In this document: positions 46,096 to 56,708 of the stretch, in pieces
How the letters are laid out: the number at the start of each line of letters is the position of its first letter
How positions within the stretch are numbered: position 1 is the first letter of the stretch
From: Thermohalobaculum sediminis
GTDB lineage: Bacteria > Pseudomonadota > Alphaproteobacteria > Rhodobacterales > Rhodobacteraceae
NCBI RefSeq assembly: GCF_023487995.1
Contig: NZ_JAMFKN010000002.1
Coordinates: 186,001 to 250,000 of the forward strand
Direction of reading: 5' to 3'
DNA: 64,000 nt
Notes under the pieces: model-generated
Told to the model about the DNA's origin: nothing
What the model saw: only the letters and a program-made list of their open reading frames with translations
Databases searched by the model: none
Position numbers and translations under genes: made by a program

Positions 46096-48129
46096 TCAGA
46101 GCAGCCCGTCCCAGTTGGCGCCATCGTCCGGAACCGGGAACTGAATTGCATCGGCCGGCTCGATGCCGGCGTCATGGCTCTCCGTCCCGGCACCGGATCC
46201 GGTCGACATGCGCCAGTCCTCGGCAAGCGGGTGGAGCACCGCGGAGCGCGCCGCCTCGCCATCGCCCATCGCGGCGAAGTCGAAGCTGTCGTCGCCGGGC
46301 TCCCATCGGTCGATGCCGCCGCGCGGGCGCGAGGCGTCGGCCCCGGTGCCGCTCCATGCGCGTGTCGCCTGGGCCTCGGCGGCCTCGGCCGCTGGGGCAT
46401 CGCCATCCGGAACCGCCGATCCGTCCCGCCCGGCACGCGGCTTGACGGCCACGGACGGCCCCGCCCCTAGCCTCGCCACACTGTCGTCCGCGATCATGTC
46501 GTAGGGCCCGCGCAGGGCCGGAGCGGTATCCGGGTCGTTGTCCATCTCCGTCACCGGGGGCGGCGCGAGATTGCTCTGCGGCGCAGGCGCGAACACCGTC
46601 TCGACCGTGACCGACGAGCCCACGCGCGCAAGCTCGATCACGCTGTCGATCGCCCCGTCGAGGGCATCCAGGGCGGCGAGGATGCCCGGCCCGCCATGCA
46701 CCAGATAGACCGCGCCGGCGTCCACGCGGCTGCCGTCATTGGCAAGGTCGGCGCCGATCATGAAGTCGGCCCAGCCGTCGCCGTTCACGTCACCCGCCAC
46801 CGCGAAAGACATAGCCCTCGCCCGGCGCGGGGCGGCCCGGCAGGGCGCCGCCCGCCGGCCCCTCAGCCGAGCCGAACACCAGGATTGCCGCGCCGGGCGA
46901 GAGCCGCCCCGGTGCCGCGGCGCGCGGGATGCCGATCAGAACGTCGTCGAATCCGTCGCCGTTGACGTCGCCGACGCCCACGACCGAGGTTCCCAGCGCC
47001 TCGCTGGCCATGGCGCCCTCGATCCGGAAGCCCGCGGCGCCGTCGAGCGCGCCGAGGTCGATCGCCGCCGGCAATCCGTCGCGGTGTCCATACACCACAT
47101 AAGCCGCGCCACGGCCGCCGACCGCGTCAGGCGCGCCAACGATCACGTCGCCGATGCCGTCGCCGTTCACATCGGCGGCGGAGGCGACCGCAACCCCGGC
47201 GAGATCGCCCGAGGCAGCCCCGCGCAGCACGACGCCCGAGCCGGGGCCGAGCGCGCCGAGGTCGAGATCGGCCTGCCACCCGCCCGCGCGCCCGAAGACG
47301 ACATAGGCCGCGCCCGACGCCGCCGCCGCGCCCGCGGCCGCCGGGGCGCCGATCAGCAGGTCGCCGATGCCGTCGCCGTTCACGTCGCCCGCCGCCGAGA
47401 TCGCCGCGCCCGCCGCGTCGAGGGCCGCGCCGCCGTGGATCGCGAGGCGCCCGCCGCCCTGACCATCGTCGTCGAGGTCGCGGTCGCCGGTTCCCGCGAA
47501 GCGGATCTCGATCGTCCCGGCGCCGAAGCGGGCGCCGAGGCTCGCCCCCGGCATGCCGATGGCCGAATCGGCGCGTCCGTCGCCGTCGATGTCGCCCACC
47601 ATCGCGACCGAGAAGCCCGCATAGGCGCGGGGCGCGCCGCCCTGCATCTCCTGCGAGACGCTGCCGGCCGCAGGTGCCCCTGCGCGCCAGCCTGCGAGTG
47701 CCTCGCCGCCGCCGAACACCACGAAGGCCGCGCCCGCATCGGTGCCCGCCACCTGATCGCGGAACGGCGCGCCAATCAGGATGTCGTCGTAGCCGTCACC
47801 GTCGATGTCTCCGCCGCCCGCCACGGCCGTGCCGACCCGGTCCATCGCCTGCGAGCCCTCGAACAGCGCGACGCCCGGGCCATTGGCCGCGACGGCCAGC
47901 CGCGTGACAGGCGCGAAGCCGCCGGGCCCGCCGAGGATCACCACCGCCTCGCCCGCCATCTGCGAGACCACTGCGCCGCCGGCGTCGCGCGCCGCGGCGC
48001 CCGGCGCGCCCAGGATCAGTCGGCCCATCCATCCCCATCGATATCGCCTGCGACGGAGGCGGAATAGCCGAGCCGCGCGCCCTCGCTGCGCCCGAAGAAG
48101 ATGCTGCCGGACTGCACCGTCGACGCCAT
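46096..48129 (-). pseudogene. FG-GAP (integrin-alpha-like) repeat protein gene, broken in two places
   Basis: On the minus strand a gene starts at an ATG at 48129 with AAGGGA seven bases upstream and runs VAGDIDGDGWAD before a stop at 48016-48018; the sequence continues as LILGAPGA in the next frame, so one base is missing near 48019. The long middle part (to 46790) contains about seven FG-GAP repeats with calcium-loop motifs such as GDIDGDGYDD and GDVNGDGIGD. A second break near 46805 joins EGYVF to AVAGDVNGDGW and removes about a dozen residues of the repeat. The tail (to 46096) is acidic. Such proteins are usually secreted or cell-surface adhesins. Confidence 0.75.
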
Positions 48130-48207
48130 GCCCCATCCCTTTCCGCGACGGACGGCACGAGGCGCGCCCGGTCAGTAACGCGGAAAGAAAAGAGAACAAA
48201 CGTGAAC

Positions 48208-48233
48208 AAAGCGTTCGCCATGGCGTGAAACGC
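48208..48233 (-). terminator. Candidate terminator after rbfA
   Basis: On the minus strand GCGTT and AACGC enclose the self-complementary CGCCATGGCG, followed by TTTGTTCACGTTTG. It lies just after the last gene of the rimP-rbfA operon. The stem is short, so confidence is modest. Confidence 0.4.
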
Positions 48234-48244
48234 GACGCCTGGGA

Positions 48245-48640
48245 TCAGCTTTCGAGATCGCGCCGCACCGCGGGGTCAGACAGCATGCGCCGCGTCTCGT
48301 CCATCCGGTCGAAGGTCTCGTCCAGCGCGAAATGCAGGTCGGGCGCGAATTTCAGCGTGACCTCGCGGCTGACGAGGTGGCGGAACTCGGCGCGCGCGCG
48401 GTTGAGCGCGGCCAGCACGCCCGCGGCGTCGCGCCCGCCCAGCGGCATGACATAGATCGTGGCCTGCCGCAGGTCGGGCGAGATGCGGACCTCGCCCACC
48501 GTGACCGGCACGCCCTCGAGGTCGCTGACATGGTGGTCGCCGCGCAGCAGGATGCCCGACAGCACGCGGCGGATGGTCTCGCCGACGCGAAGCTGGCGCT
48601 GGCTGGGGCCCTCGGCCCGTTCGTGTCCCCGTCTCGACAT
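48245..48640 (-). CDS. rbfA: Ribosome-binding factor A
   Basis: A 131-residue KH-fold protein needed for maturation of the 30S subunit. GETIRRVLSGILLRG, VPVTVGEVRISPDLRQATIY and APDLHFALDETFDR are family segments. AAAGGA stands nine bases before the ATG. It is the last gene of the rimP-nusA-ylxR-infB-rbfA operon here; truB, often next, is not present. Confidence 0.95.
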   Translation of the reverse strand: MSRRGHERAEGPSQRQLRVGETIRRVLSGILLRGDHHVSDLEGVPVTVGEVRISPDLRQATIYVMPLGGRDAAGVLAALNRARAEFRHLVSREVTLKFAPDLHFALDETFDRMDETRRMLSDPAVRRDLES

Positions 48641-48769
48641 TGGCCGTTCCTTTCCCGCCCGGGGTCTCAAACGCATGCCGCGGCGCCTTGCGACGCCGCG
48701 GCGGGTCTCTCCGGCCGCGCCACGGCGCGGCGAGGCGAAATCTGCCGCGCGGGCGCGCGGCGGAGGCGG

Positions 48770-51457
48770 TCAGAGCGTGCGCTCGACCTCCTCCTTCTCG
48801 AAGATCTCGATGACGTCGCCCTCGCGGATGTCCTCGTAGTTCTCGAAGGCCATGCCGCATTCCTGGCCGGCGCGGACCTCCTTGACCTCGTCCTTGAAGC
48901 GCTTGAGCGTCTTGAGCTTGCCCTCGTGGATCACGACGTTGTCGCGCAAGAGCCGCACGCCCACGTCGCGCCGCGCCACGCCGTCGGTGACCTCGCAGCC
49001 CGCGACCTTGCCGACGCCGGAGACCTTGAAGACCTGCTTGATCTTGGCATAACCCAGATACTTCTCGCGCACTTCCGGCGACAGAAGGCCCGACGCCGCC
49101 TGCTTCACGTCGTCCACCAGGTCATAGATGATCGAGTAGTAGCGGATCTCGACGCCCTTCTGGTTCGCGCTCTCGCGCGCCGGGGCGTTGGCGCGGACGT
49201 TGAAGCCGATGATCGGGGCCTTCGAGGCCTCGGCCAGGGTCACATCCGATTCGGTGATGGCGCCGACGCCCGAGTGCAGGATGCGCACCCGCACCTCCTC
49301 GTTGCCGACCTTCTCCAGCGCCTGCACGATCGCCTCGGCCGAGCCCTGCACGTCGGCCTTGACGACCAGCGGCAGTTCCTTGACGTCGGCCGCGCCGGCC
49401 TGCGCCAGCAGCTGGTCGAGGGTCGCGCGCGCCCCCTGCGCCGCCTGCTTCTCGCGCGCCTTGCGCTGGCGGTAGTCGGCGATCTCGCGCGCCTTGGCCT
49501 CGGATTCGACCACGTTGAGCGTGTCGCCCGCCTCGGGCGTGCCCTGCAGGCCCAGCACCTCGACCGGCTCTGAGGGACCGGCTTCCTCGACGCGCTCGCC
49601 CTTGTCGTTCATGAGGGCGCGGACGCGGCCCCACTGCTCGCCGACCACGAAGATGTCGCCGAGCTTCAGCGTGCCGCGCTGGACCAGCACGGTCGCGACC
49701 GGCCCGCGGCCCACGTCGAGCTTTGCCTCGATCACCGCGCCCTCGGCCGCCCGGCCGGGGTTGGCCCTGAGTTCCAGCAGCTCGGCCTGCAGCGCGATCG
49801 CCTCGACCAGCCGGTCGAGACCCTTGCCGGTGACCGCCGAGACCTCGACATCGAGCACGTCGCCCGACATCTCCTCGACCACCACCTCGTGCTGCAGGAG
49901 CTGCGTGCGCACGCGCTGCGGGTCGGCGGCGGGCTTGTCGCACTTGTTGATCGCCACGATCATCGGCACGCCAGCGGCCTTGGCGTGGGCGATCGCCTCG
50001 ATGGTCTGCGGCATCACGCTGTCATCGGCCGCGACCACCAGGATCACGATGTCGGTGACCTGCGCACCGCGCGCGCGCATCGAGGTGAAGGCCGCGTGGC
50101 CCGGCGTGTCGAGGAAGGTGATCTTCTGCCCGCCCTCGGTCGTGATCTGGTAGGCCCCGATGTGCTGGGTGATGCCGCCCGCCTCGCCGGCGACGACGTT
50201 GGTCTTGCGCAGGGCGTCCAGGAGCGACGTCTTGCCGTGGTCCACATGGCCCATGATCGTGACGATCGGCGCGCGCGGGATCATGTCCTCGTCGCGATCC
50301 TTCGCCGTCTCGATCGCCTCCTCGACGTCGGCCTCGGACACGCGGGTGACGCGGTGGCCGAATTCCTCGACGATCAGCTCGGCCGTGTCCTGGTCGATCG
50401 ACTGGTTCTGCGTGGCCATGATGCCGTTCTTCATCAGGGCCTTGATGACATCGGCCACGCGCTCGGCCATGCGGTTGGCCAGCTCCTGCACGGTGATCGC
50501 CTCGGGCAGGCGCACGTCGCGGATGACCTTCTCGCGCGCCTCCTGCCCGCCGCCCATGCGGCGCTTGTCGCGCTCCTGCCGGCGGCGCATCGCCGCGAGC
50601 GAGCGCTGCCGCCCGCCCTCGTCGTCGCCGAGTTTCGAGATCGTGAGCTTGCCCGTGCGCCGCTTCTCGTCGCCGGCGCGGCGCGAGGGGGCGGGCTTCT
50701 TCGCGGCGCCCGCAGCACCGCCACGGCCGCGGCCGCGGCCCTCGTCGTCGTCGAGCGCGCGCGGGGACGGCGCCTCGGCCGCGGGGGCGGCGGCGGGCCG
50801 CGGCCGCGCCGCGGGCGCGGGGGTCGCCACAGCATCCGTCGCGGCCGCGGGCGCTGCGGCCTCGGCCTCGGTCTCGGTTTCGGCGGCCTGTCGGGCCTCG
50901 GCTTCCTTCGTCTCGGCGGCGCGGCGGGCCTCGGCCTCCGCCTCGGCGGCGCGGCGGGCGGCCTCCTCCTCGGCGCGGCGCTGGGCTTCGCGCTCGGCGC
51001 GGCGGCGGGCTTCCTCCTCCTCGGCCTTGCGGCGGCGCTCGTCGTCGATCTTGGCCTGCTTCAGGGCCTCGAGCCGGCGGGCATACTCCTCCTCCGAGAG
51101 GGTGTTGAGCATCTTCGGCCGCGGCTGGCGCGCGCGCTGGGCGTCACCCGCCTCGGCCCGCGCACCGGCGGGCGCCTGGGCGGGCGCCTCGGCGCCTTCC
51201 GCGCGCGGCCTCAGCGCCACGGTCGCGGGCTTCGCACCTGGCTGCGGCGTCTGCGTGCCGGCCTGGCCCGCGGCCTGCGTCGTCCCCGCAGCCGCACCCG
51301 CGCCGGGCGCGACGATGCGCTTCGAGCGCTTCATCTCGACGACGACGGCCTTGCTCCGGCCGTGGCTGAAGCTCTGGCGCACCGAGCCGCGCATGCCGCC
51401 GCCCGGCGCCCCGCGCCCACGCCCACCCGTCTTGCCGTCGTTGTCCTTGTCGCTCAT
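48770..51457 (-). CDS. infB: Translation initiation factor IF-2
   Basis: An 895-residue GTPase that places initiator tRNA on the ribosome. The N-terminal about 330 residues are Ala/Glu/Arg-rich low complexity with an IF2-associated stretch; then the N-terminal conserved region, the GTPase domain ([32 protein letters not shown]) and the C-terminal beta-barrels follow. Length is typical of alphaproteobacteria. It lies between ylxR and rbfA in the operon. Confidence 0.97.
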   Translation of the reverse strand: MSDKDNDGKTGGRGRGAPGGGMRGSVRQSFSHGRSKAVVVEMKRSKRIVAPGAGAAAGTTQAAGQAGTQTPQPGAKPATVALRPRAEGAEAPAQAPAGARAEAGDAQRARQPRPKMLNTLSEEEYARRLEALKQAKIDDERRRKAEEEEARRRAEREAQRRAEEEAARRAAEAEAEARRAAETKEAEARQAAETETEAEAAAPAAATDAVATPAPAARPRPAAAPAAEAPSPRALDDDEGRGRGRGGAAGAAKKPAPSRRAGDEKRRTGKLTISKLGDDEGGRQRSLAAMRRRQERDKRRMGGGQEAREKVIRDVRLPEAITVQELANRMAERVADVIKALMKNGIMATQNQSIDQDTAELIVEEFGHRVTRVSEADVEEAIETAKDRDEDMIPRAPIVTIMGHVDHGKTSLLDALRKTNVVAGEAGGITQHIGAYQITTEGGQKITFLDTPGHAAFTSMRARGAQVTDIVILVVAADDSVMPQTIEAIAHAKAAGVPMIVAINKCDKPAADPQRVRTQLLQHEVVVEEMSGDVLDVEVSAVTGKGLDRLVEAIALQAELLELRANPGRAAEGAVIEAKLDVGRGPVATVLVQRGTLKLGDIFVVGEQWGRVRALMNDKGERVEEAGPSEPVEVLGLQGTPEAGDTLNVVESEAKAREIADYRQRKAREKQAAQGARATLDQLLAQAGAADVKELPLVVKADVQGSAEAIVQALEKVGNEEVRVRILHSGVGAITESDVTLAEASKAPIIGFNVRANAPARESANQKGVEIRYYSIIYDLVDDVKQAASGLLSPEVREKYLGYAKIKQVFKVSGVGKVAGCEVTDGVARRDVGVRLLRDNVVIHEGKLKTLKRFKDEVKEVRAGQECGMAFENYEDIREGDVIEIFEKEEVERTL

Positions 51458-51496
51458 CGATCACCTTGTCCGGGAGCCATGCGGCCCCTTCTTCCG

Positions 51497-52177
51497 TCAG
51501 TTGCCCGAGGCCCCCGCGGGGACCCGCGCTGCCTCGTCCATCGCAGGAGGGGAGCGGAATCCCGCGAGCCGCCCTGCCTCGATCAGGACGCGGTCCGCGA
51601 TGCCGCCGGCGTCGAGCGCGGCATGTATCGCAAAATCACGTCCAAAAGCCAAACCCAATTCCCCGCTGTCGAGGAGGTCGACCCGTGCCGTCCCTTCCGG
51701 CGCCGCGCGGGCGATCTTGGCCCGCCCGTCCTGAGCTGCGTCGCTGGCGGTCACCAGCACCGCGGCCTTGCCTTCGGCGAGACGCGCGCGGACCTTCTCG
51801 AAGCCCGTCACCGCCTGCCCGGCCTTGCGCGCGAGACCGATCAGCTCGACCAGCCGCCGCGCGATCAGCACCTCCAGCCGGTCGGCGAGGTCCGGCTCGA
51901 CCTTCACGGGCTGGCGGAAGGCGCGCGAGAAGAGGTTCTTCTTCACCGCCTTCGCCACGAGCGCCCGGTCTGCCGTCAGCCAGGCGCCGCGTCCGGGTAG
52001 CCGACCCGCGAGATCGGGCACCACCGTGCCGTCGGGGCCGAGAACGAAGCGCAGGAGCGGCCCCGTGGGACCGCTCTCGCCCGAGGCGATGCAGCGCCGC
52101 TCGGGCTCACCGCGCGTCTCGCGCCGCCCGCCGCGGGCCATCTCCGCCTCTCCGTCCCCGGCCGCCGCCATGTTCAC
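51497..52177 (-). CDS. YlxR-type RNA-binding protein with L7Ae-like domain
   Basis: A 226-residue protein with an N-terminal YlxR (DUF448) domain (about 18-100; [32 protein letters not shown]) and a C-terminal ribosomal L7Ae-like domain (about 105-200; [18 protein letters not shown]). It is the usual gene between nusA and infB and probably binds RNA; YlxR has been linked to RNase P and transcription. A GTG at 52177 overlaps the nusA stop (GTGA) and lies about ten bases from GAGGGGG; an ATG two codons later is the alternative. Confidence 0.9.
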   Translation of the reverse strand: MNMAAAGDGEAEMARGGRRETRGEPERRCIASGESGPTGPLLRFVLGPDGTVVPDLAGRLPGRGAWLTADRALVAKAVKKNLFSRAFRQPVKVEPDLADRLEVLIARRLVELIGLARKAGQAVTGFEKVRARLAEGKAAVLVTASDAAQDGRAKIARAAPEGTARVDLLDSGELGLAFGRDFAIHAALDAGGIADRVLIEAGRLAGFRSPPAMDEAARVPAGASGN

Positions 52178-53817
52178 CGCTGCGCCGCCCCCTCGTTGCT
52201 GAACAGCGCCTCGGCCTCGCTCATCGCCGCGGGCTCGGCCGCCTCCACCTCGACCTCGGCGGGTTCGAGGTCGGCGGCATCGACGATGCCCAGCGCGACC
52301 CGCGCCTTCATCACCAGGTACTGTGCCTCCTCGAGGCTCACGTCGAAGGGCTCGAGGATGCCGTCGTCCTTCACCCGCTTGCCATCGACCGTGGTGTAGC
52401 CGCCGGCAAGCTCCCAGTCCGCGCATTTGGCGAACTCGTCGAGCGAGGTGATCCCCTCCTTGGCGAGCGCCAGGACCATCTGCGGCGTGAGCCCCTCGAA
52501 CCCGATCAGGGCGTCCTCGGCGCCTAGGCCGCGAGCCTCGTCGAGCGCCTTCTGGTTCATCTCCTCGAGGCTCTCGCGGGCGCGGGCCTGCAACTCCTCG
52601 GCGGTGTCCTCGTCGAAGCCGTCGATCACCGTGAGTTCCTCGAGTTCGACGTAAGCCACCTCCTCGAGCGAGGTGAAGCCCTCGGACACCAAGAGCTGCG
52701 CCACCATCTCGTCCACGTTCAGCGTCTCCATGAACATGGCGGTGCGCTCGTTGAACTCCTGCTGGCGGCGCTCCGATTCCTCGGCCTCGGTCATGATGTC
52801 GATGTCCCAGCCGGTGAGCTGGCTGGCGAGGCGCACGTTCTGGCCGCGCCGGCCGATCGCCTGGGAAAGCTGCTCGTCGGGGACCACGACCTCGATGCGC
52901 TGGGCGTCCTCGTCCATCACCACCTTGGTGACCTCGGCGGGCTGGAGCGCGTTGACGATGAAGGTCGCGGCATCGCCGTTCCACGGGATGATGTCGATCT
53001 TTTCGCCCTGCAGCTCGCTCACCACCGCCTGGACGCGGCTGCCGCGCATGCCGACGCAGGCGCCCACGGGGTCGATCGAGCTGTCGTAGGAGATGACGCC
53101 GATCTTGGCCCGGCTGCCGGGGTCGCGCGCGACCGCCTTGATCTCGATGATGCCGTCGTAGATCTCGGGCACCTCCATGGCGAACAGCTTGGCCATGAAC
53201 TCGGGCGCGGTGCGGCTGAGGAAGATCTGCGGCCCGCGCGCCTCGCGCCGCACGTCGCGGACATAGGCGCGGATGCGGTCGCCGACGCGATACGCCTCGC
53301 GCGGGATCAGCTGGTCGCGGCGGATGATGCCCTCGCCGCGGCCCAGGTCGACGATCACGTTGCCGTATTCGACACGCTTGACGATGCCGTTGATGATCTC
53401 GCCGACGCGATCCTTGAATTCCTCGTACTGCCGCTCGCGCTCGGCGTCGCGCACCTTCTGAACGATGACCTGCTTGGCGGTCTGGGCGGCGATGCGGCCG
53501 AAATCCATCGGCGGCAGCGGCTCGGTGATGAAGGTGCCGACCTCGGCCTCGGGGTTCTTGAGGCGGGCTTCCTCGACCGAGATCTGGGTGAAGTGGTTCT
53601 CGACCTCGTCCACGACCTCGAGCGCGCGGCTCATCTTGATCTCGCCGGTCTTGCGGTCGATGAAGGCGCGGATGTCGTACTCGGCGCCATAGCGCGAGCG
53701 GGCAGCCTTGCCGAGGCTGTCCTCCATCGCGTCCAGCACCAGTTCACGGTCGATCAGCTTCTCGCGCGCGACGGCGTCGGCGATCTGGAGAAGCTCGAGA
53801 CGGTTTGCACTGACCAT
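52174..53817 (-). CDS. nusA: Transcription termination/antitermination factor NusA
   Basis: A 547-residue protein with the N-terminal polymerase-binding domain (about 1-130), S1 domain (about 135-200), two KH domains (about 205-345; [37 protein letters not shown]) and two C-terminal acidic helical repeats (about 365-500). The ATG at 53817 has AGGA eight bases upstream and lies one base past the rimP stop. NusA could act on the hairpin-T-tract in its own operon leader. Confidence 0.97.
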   Translation of the reverse strand: MVSANRLELLQIADAVAREKLIDRELVLDAMEDSLGKAARSRYGAEYDIRAFIDRKTGEIKMSRALEVVDEVENHFTQISVEEARLKNPEAEVGTFITEPLPPMDFGRIAAQTAKQVIVQKVRDAERERQYEEFKDRVGEIINGIVKRVEYGNVIVDLGRGEGIIRRDQLIPREAYRVGDRIRAYVRDVRREARGPQIFLSRTAPEFMAKLFAMEVPEIYDGIIEIKAVARDPGSRAKIGVISYDSSIDPVGACVGMRGSRVQAVVSELQGEKIDIIPWNGDAATFIVNALQPAEVTKVVMDEDAQRIEVVVPDEQLSQAIGRRGQNVRLASQLTGWDIDIMTEAEESERRQQEFNERTAMFMETLNVDEMVAQLLVSEGFTSLEEVAYVELEELTVIDGFDEDTAEELQARARESLEEMNQKALDEARGLGAEDALIGFEGLTPQMVLALAKEGITSLDEFAKCADWELAGGYTTVDGKRVKDDGILEPFDVSLEEAQYLVMKARVALGIVDAADLEPAEVEVEAAEPAAMSEAEALFSNEGAAQR

Positions 53818-53818
53818 C

Positions 53819-54427
53819 TCAGGCATCCTTCCTGTGCATCGGAACCTCTTCCTCCTCGGTCTCGGGGGTCTCCCCCTCCTCGTCAGTCTCGATCTCGTCG
53901 TATTCGGCCTCGTCGAAGGCGTGCTTGCGGGCCTTCAGGCTCTCGGCCACCAGCTCGTCGGTCAGCACGAGCTTGGCGTCACTGAGCCAGTCGAACTTGA
54001 GCCCGATCGTGCCCTCGTCGATCTCGATCAGCACCTCGTCGCCCTCGACGCCGGCGAGGATGCCCTTGAAGCGCTTGCGCCCCTCGATCATCTCGGCGGT
54101 CTCGAGCCGGGCCTCGTAGCCCTCCCAGCGCGCGAAGTCGGCAAGGCGCGTCAGCGGCCGGTCGATGCCGGGCGACGAGACCTCCAGCGCATAGGCATCC
54201 GAGATCGGGTCCTCGACATCCAGCACCGCCGAGAGCGCGCGGCTGAGCTGGGCGCAGTCCTCGACCTCCATCGTGCCGTCGGGGCGCTCGGCCATGATCT
54301 GCAACGTCTTGCGCTTTCCGCCCATGAAGCGCAGGCGGATGAGCTCGAAGCCCATCGCCTCGACCGTGGGCTGCACGATCGTGGCGAGGCGCTCGTCCAT
54401 CGGTGCCTTGGCGACCATGCTGGTCAT
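53819..54427 (-). CDS. rimP: Ribosome maturation factor RimP
   Basis: A 202-residue protein for 30S maturation with the N-terminal alpha/beta domain ([33 protein letters not shown]) and the C-terminal SH3-like barrel. A strongly acidic tail ([19 protein letters not shown]) follows. The ATG at 54427 is chosen with GGAGG 11 bases upstream; an ATG three codons later is possible. It is the first gene of the operon and lies directly after an attenuator-like hairpin. Confidence 0.94.
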   Translation of the reverse strand: MTSMVAKAPMDERLATIVQPTVEAMGFELIRLRFMGGKRKTLQIMAERPDGTMEVEDCAQLSRALSAVLDVEDPISDAYALEVSSPGIDRPLTRLADFARWEGYEARLETAEMIEGRKRFKGILAGVEGDEVLIEIDEGTIGLKFDWLSDAKLVLTDELVAESLKARKHAFDEAEYDEIETDEEGETPETEEEEVPMHRKDA

Positions 54428-54456
54428 TGGCTGGTGTGCCTCCGGGGCTCGAAACG

Positions 54457-54480
54457 AAAAGCGGGCCACGCGGCCCGCCT
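54457..54480 (-). terminator. Attenuator-like terminator in the rimP leader
   Basis: On the minus strand GCGGGCC-GCGT-GGCCCGC is followed by TTTTCGTTTC, an intrinsic terminator, only 30 bases before the rimP start and about 70 bases after the candidate promoter. It would end the upstream SDR transcript and also stop leader transcripts unless readthrough is allowed. NusA, encoded in this operon, is an obvious candidate effector. Confidence 0.65.
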
Positions 54481-54537
54481 GACGATACCCGGTGGGGGTC
54501 TCGCCGTGTCCAGCGAGGCCGCCGCGATGTTGCGGCT

Positions 54538-54566
54538 CATATACGACCGGCGCCGGGGATTCGCAA
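54538..54566 (-). promoter_or_regulatory. Candidate promoter of the rimP-nusA-infB operon
   Basis: On the minus strand TTGCGA (54566-54561) and TATATG (54543-54538) are separated by 17 bases, a good housekeeping promoter in a GC-rich genome. It lies after the end of the SDR gene and gives a leader of about 105 bases containing two small hairpins and the terminator-like element. Confidence 0.5.
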
Positions 54567-54581
54567 GCCCCAGTCCCGGAG

Positions 54582-55304
54582 TCAGGCCGTCAGCCCGCCG
54601 TCGATCACCATCTCGGCGCCCGTCATGAAGGACGAGGCTGGCGAGAGCAGGTGCACCACCGCCGCCGCAACCTCCTCGGCCCGGGCGAAGCGGCGCATCG
54701 GAATGCCCGCGCGCATCCGCTCGTGCGCCGTCCCCGGGTCGCGCAGCGCCAGCGCGATCCGGTCCACCATCGGCCCCTCGACGAAGCCCGGATGGACCGA
54801 GTTGCAGCGGATCGGCGGGTCGAGGCGCGCGCCCTCCAGCGCCACCGACTTCGTCAGCAGCCGCACCGCCCCCTTTGACGCGGTGTAGGCCGCCAGCCGC
54901 GCGTGGCCGGTCAGCCCGGACACCGACGAGAGGTTGACGATCGACGCGGCGCGGCTCTGGCGCAGCAGCGGCCAGGCGGTCTTGCAGCCGAGGAAGGTGC
55001 CGTCCGCGTTGACCGCCATCACCCGCCGCCAGTCCGCGAAGGATGTCTCGGCCAGCAGGCCGACATGGACGATCCCGGCCGCGTTCACCAGCCCGTCGAG
55101 CCGGCCGTGGCGCGCCGCCACCGCGTCGATCACTCGCGACCAGTCGGCCTCGTCGGCCACGTCGTGGGCGTGGTCGATCCCCTCGCCCGCGGCGAGGTCG
55201 GTGCAGACGGCGATCCCGCCCGCCGCGCGAATGGCATCGGCACTCGCGCGGCCCAGAAGGCCCGCGGCGCCGGTGACGAGGACGACATGGTCTGCAAGCG
55301 TCAT
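54582..55304 (-). CDS. Short-chain dehydrogenase/reductase
   Basis: A 240-residue classical SDR. The cofactor loop [18 protein letters not shown], Ser in NLSSVSG and the catalytic Tyr-x3-Lys in [10 protein letters not shown] are all present; an aspartate at the end of the second strand (CTDLAAG) suggests NAD. The C-terminus [14 protein letters not shown] is typical. Substrate unknown. The gene stands alone between two operons on the same strand. Confidence 0.9.
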   Translation of the reverse strand: MTLADHVVLVTGAAGLLGRASADAIRAAGGIAVCTDLAAGEGIDHAHDVADEADWSRVIDAVAARHGRLDGLVNAAGIVHVGLLAETSFADWRRVMAVNADGTFLGCKTAWPLLRQSRAASIVNLSSVSGLTGHARLAAYTASKGAVRLLTKSVALEGARLDPPIRCNSVHPGFVEGPMVDRIALALRDPGTAHERMRAGIPMRRFARAEEVAAAVVHLLSPASSFMTGAEMVIDGGLTA

Positions 55305-55656
55305 GGCGTGGCGCTGTTGGCGGGAGCGGCTTTGTCGGTCGTGCGCATCGCCCGAGAAGCGCATCCCGCGCGCCCCGGGTCAAGCCGCGCGCGCGTCGGC
55401 GCCTGCCGGTTGGGGGACCGGCAGGCGCCTGCAGGCATGGCGGCAGAGGGGGGTGCCGCCACGCCTGCGCCTCGTGCCCCGTTCGGCCGCGGCGGCGTGC
55501 CGTTGGTCCGGACTGCCGGGGAAACGATTTCATTTCAGACACATCAACCCCGGCTCACGCATGAAATCCACGCGCGCAAATGCCGGGTTCCGAGGTCGTT
55601 CGCAGGCGCCTCGGATCGTGATACGCCGCAGGCGCAGACTTCCGTCGCGGTGCCGG
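55305..55656. other. 350-bp spacer with one strong hairpin
   Basis: No gene is visible between the SDR and YcjF-like genes. The main feature is the long palindrome at 55398-55429; an AT-richer patch (ATTTCATTTCAG, 55528-55540) may hold a promoter for the SDR gene, but no convincing pair of hexamers was found. Confidence 0.5.
55398..55429. terminator. 13-bp perfect hairpin downstream of the YcjX-YcjF pair
   Basis: GGCGCCTGCCGGT and ACCGGCAGGCGCC form a perfect 13-bp stem with a 6-base loop. It is about 230 bases past the end of the YcjF gene on the minus strand. No T tract follows, so it may be a transcript-end structure rather than an intrinsic terminator. Confidence 0.4.
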
Positions 55657-56703
55657 TCAGGCCTTCCCGCCGGCCTGCGGGACCCTGGCCTCGCCGCTCC
55701 CCTCCGGCACCTCGCGCCAGCGCCGGAGCGCGTCGAGCACGAGGATCCCGGCGCGCGGCGAGGGACGGACTGCGAAGGGCAGCGGGCGGCACACCTCGAT
55801 CGCGGCCGTGCCGACGCGGGCGGTCAGTGCCGCGTTGACCGCCGCCTCGCCGAAGCGGCGCGAGAGCTTGCCGAGCACGCCGCCGCCCACCATCGGCCCC
55901 AGGATGTCGTCGGTCGCCGCGACCGCGCCCGTCGCCAGCAGATGCGCGGCCACCGCCCGCAGGAGCCGCCACGACCCCATCGTTCCCGCTCGCCCGCCAT
56001 AGATCTGCGCCACCTCGCGCACCATGGCGAGGTTGGCCGCCAGCACCGCCAGGACGTCCGCGACCGGCAACGGCACCACCGCCGTGATCGCGGCGACCCG
56101 CCGCGCGGCCCGCGCCACCGCCTGCTCGGCCCGCCGGTCGAGGGGGGCCAGCACCTGCCGCTCGGCGAAAGCCAGCATTGCCGGCGCATCGGGCGTGTCG
56201 GGCCGCGCCGCGGCGACGCGGGCCAGTGGCTCGGCCATCTCGGGCCGCGTGCGGTAGAGCCGCGCCAGCGCCGCGAGCGCCGCATCCGCGCCGGTCTCGC
56301 CCGACAGCGCCCGCGCCGCGAGGCGGCGGATCCCCGCGATCCGCTGGACGCGCGCGAGCGCAGCAAGCTCGCGCAGCAAGAAGCCCGCGAGCGCAAGCCC
56401 GAGCACCGCGGCCAGCGCCGTCGCAGCCCAGCCGAGCGCGTCCGAGCGCGCGAACAGATCGGCGACGAATGCCTCGATGCCCGTCGCCAGCCAGATCCCC
56501 AGAAGCCCGAAGGCCGACAGCCAGAACAGCCGCCCGAGGGCCGAGAGGCCCGCACCCCCCGCGCCGCGCAGCGCCCGTTCGGCGGCGGCGGGCGGCATCA
56601 TCGCGGCATCGGGCGGCGGCGGCGCGTCCGACGGCGCGGGCGCGGGCGGCAGCGCGGTCTCGCCAAGGTCGAGGATCAGGGGCTCGCGGCGCTCGCCAGT
56701 CAT
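55657..56703 (-). CDS. YcjF-like DUF697 membrane protein
   Basis: A 348-residue protein of the YcjF/DUF697 (TIGR01620) family. A proline-rich N-terminus (about 15-45) is followed by two membrane helices (about 65-85 and 95-115) and a C-terminal soluble domain with further hydrophobic stretches. It pairs with the YcjX GTPase gene just upstream, whose stop overlaps the alternative GTG at 56712; the ATG at 56703 is preferred. The two are often found together and are linked to stress, but their role is unknown. Confidence 0.85.
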   Translation of the reverse strand: MTGERREPLILDLGETALPPAPAPSDAPPPPDAAMMPPAAAERALRGAGGAGLSALGRLFWLSAFGLLGIWLATGIEAFVADLFARSDALGWAATALAAVLGLALAGFLLRELAALARVQRIAGIRRLAARALSGETGADAALAALARLYRTRPEMAEPLARVAAARPDTPDAPAMLAFAERQVLAPLDRRAEQAVARAARRVAAITAVVPLPVADVLAVLAANLAMVREVAQIYGGRAGTMGSWRLLRAVAAHLLATGAVAATDDILGPMVGGGVLGKLSRRFGEAAVNAALTARVGTAAIEVCRPLPFAVRPSPRAGILVLDALRRWREVPEGSGEARVPQAGGKA

Positions 56704-56708
56704 CGCCG

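Noticed and set aside
46096-46812. The FG-GAP tail as an independent gene starting at 46812
   Set aside because: It starts in the middle of an FG-GAP repeat with no ribosome site, so it is the displaced C-terminal part of the upstream reading frame.
48193-48209. GAAC-N6-GAAC resembling a LexA (SOS) box
   Set aside because: The alphaproteobacterial box needs a 7-base spacer; here it is 6, and the adjacent genes are not SOS genes.
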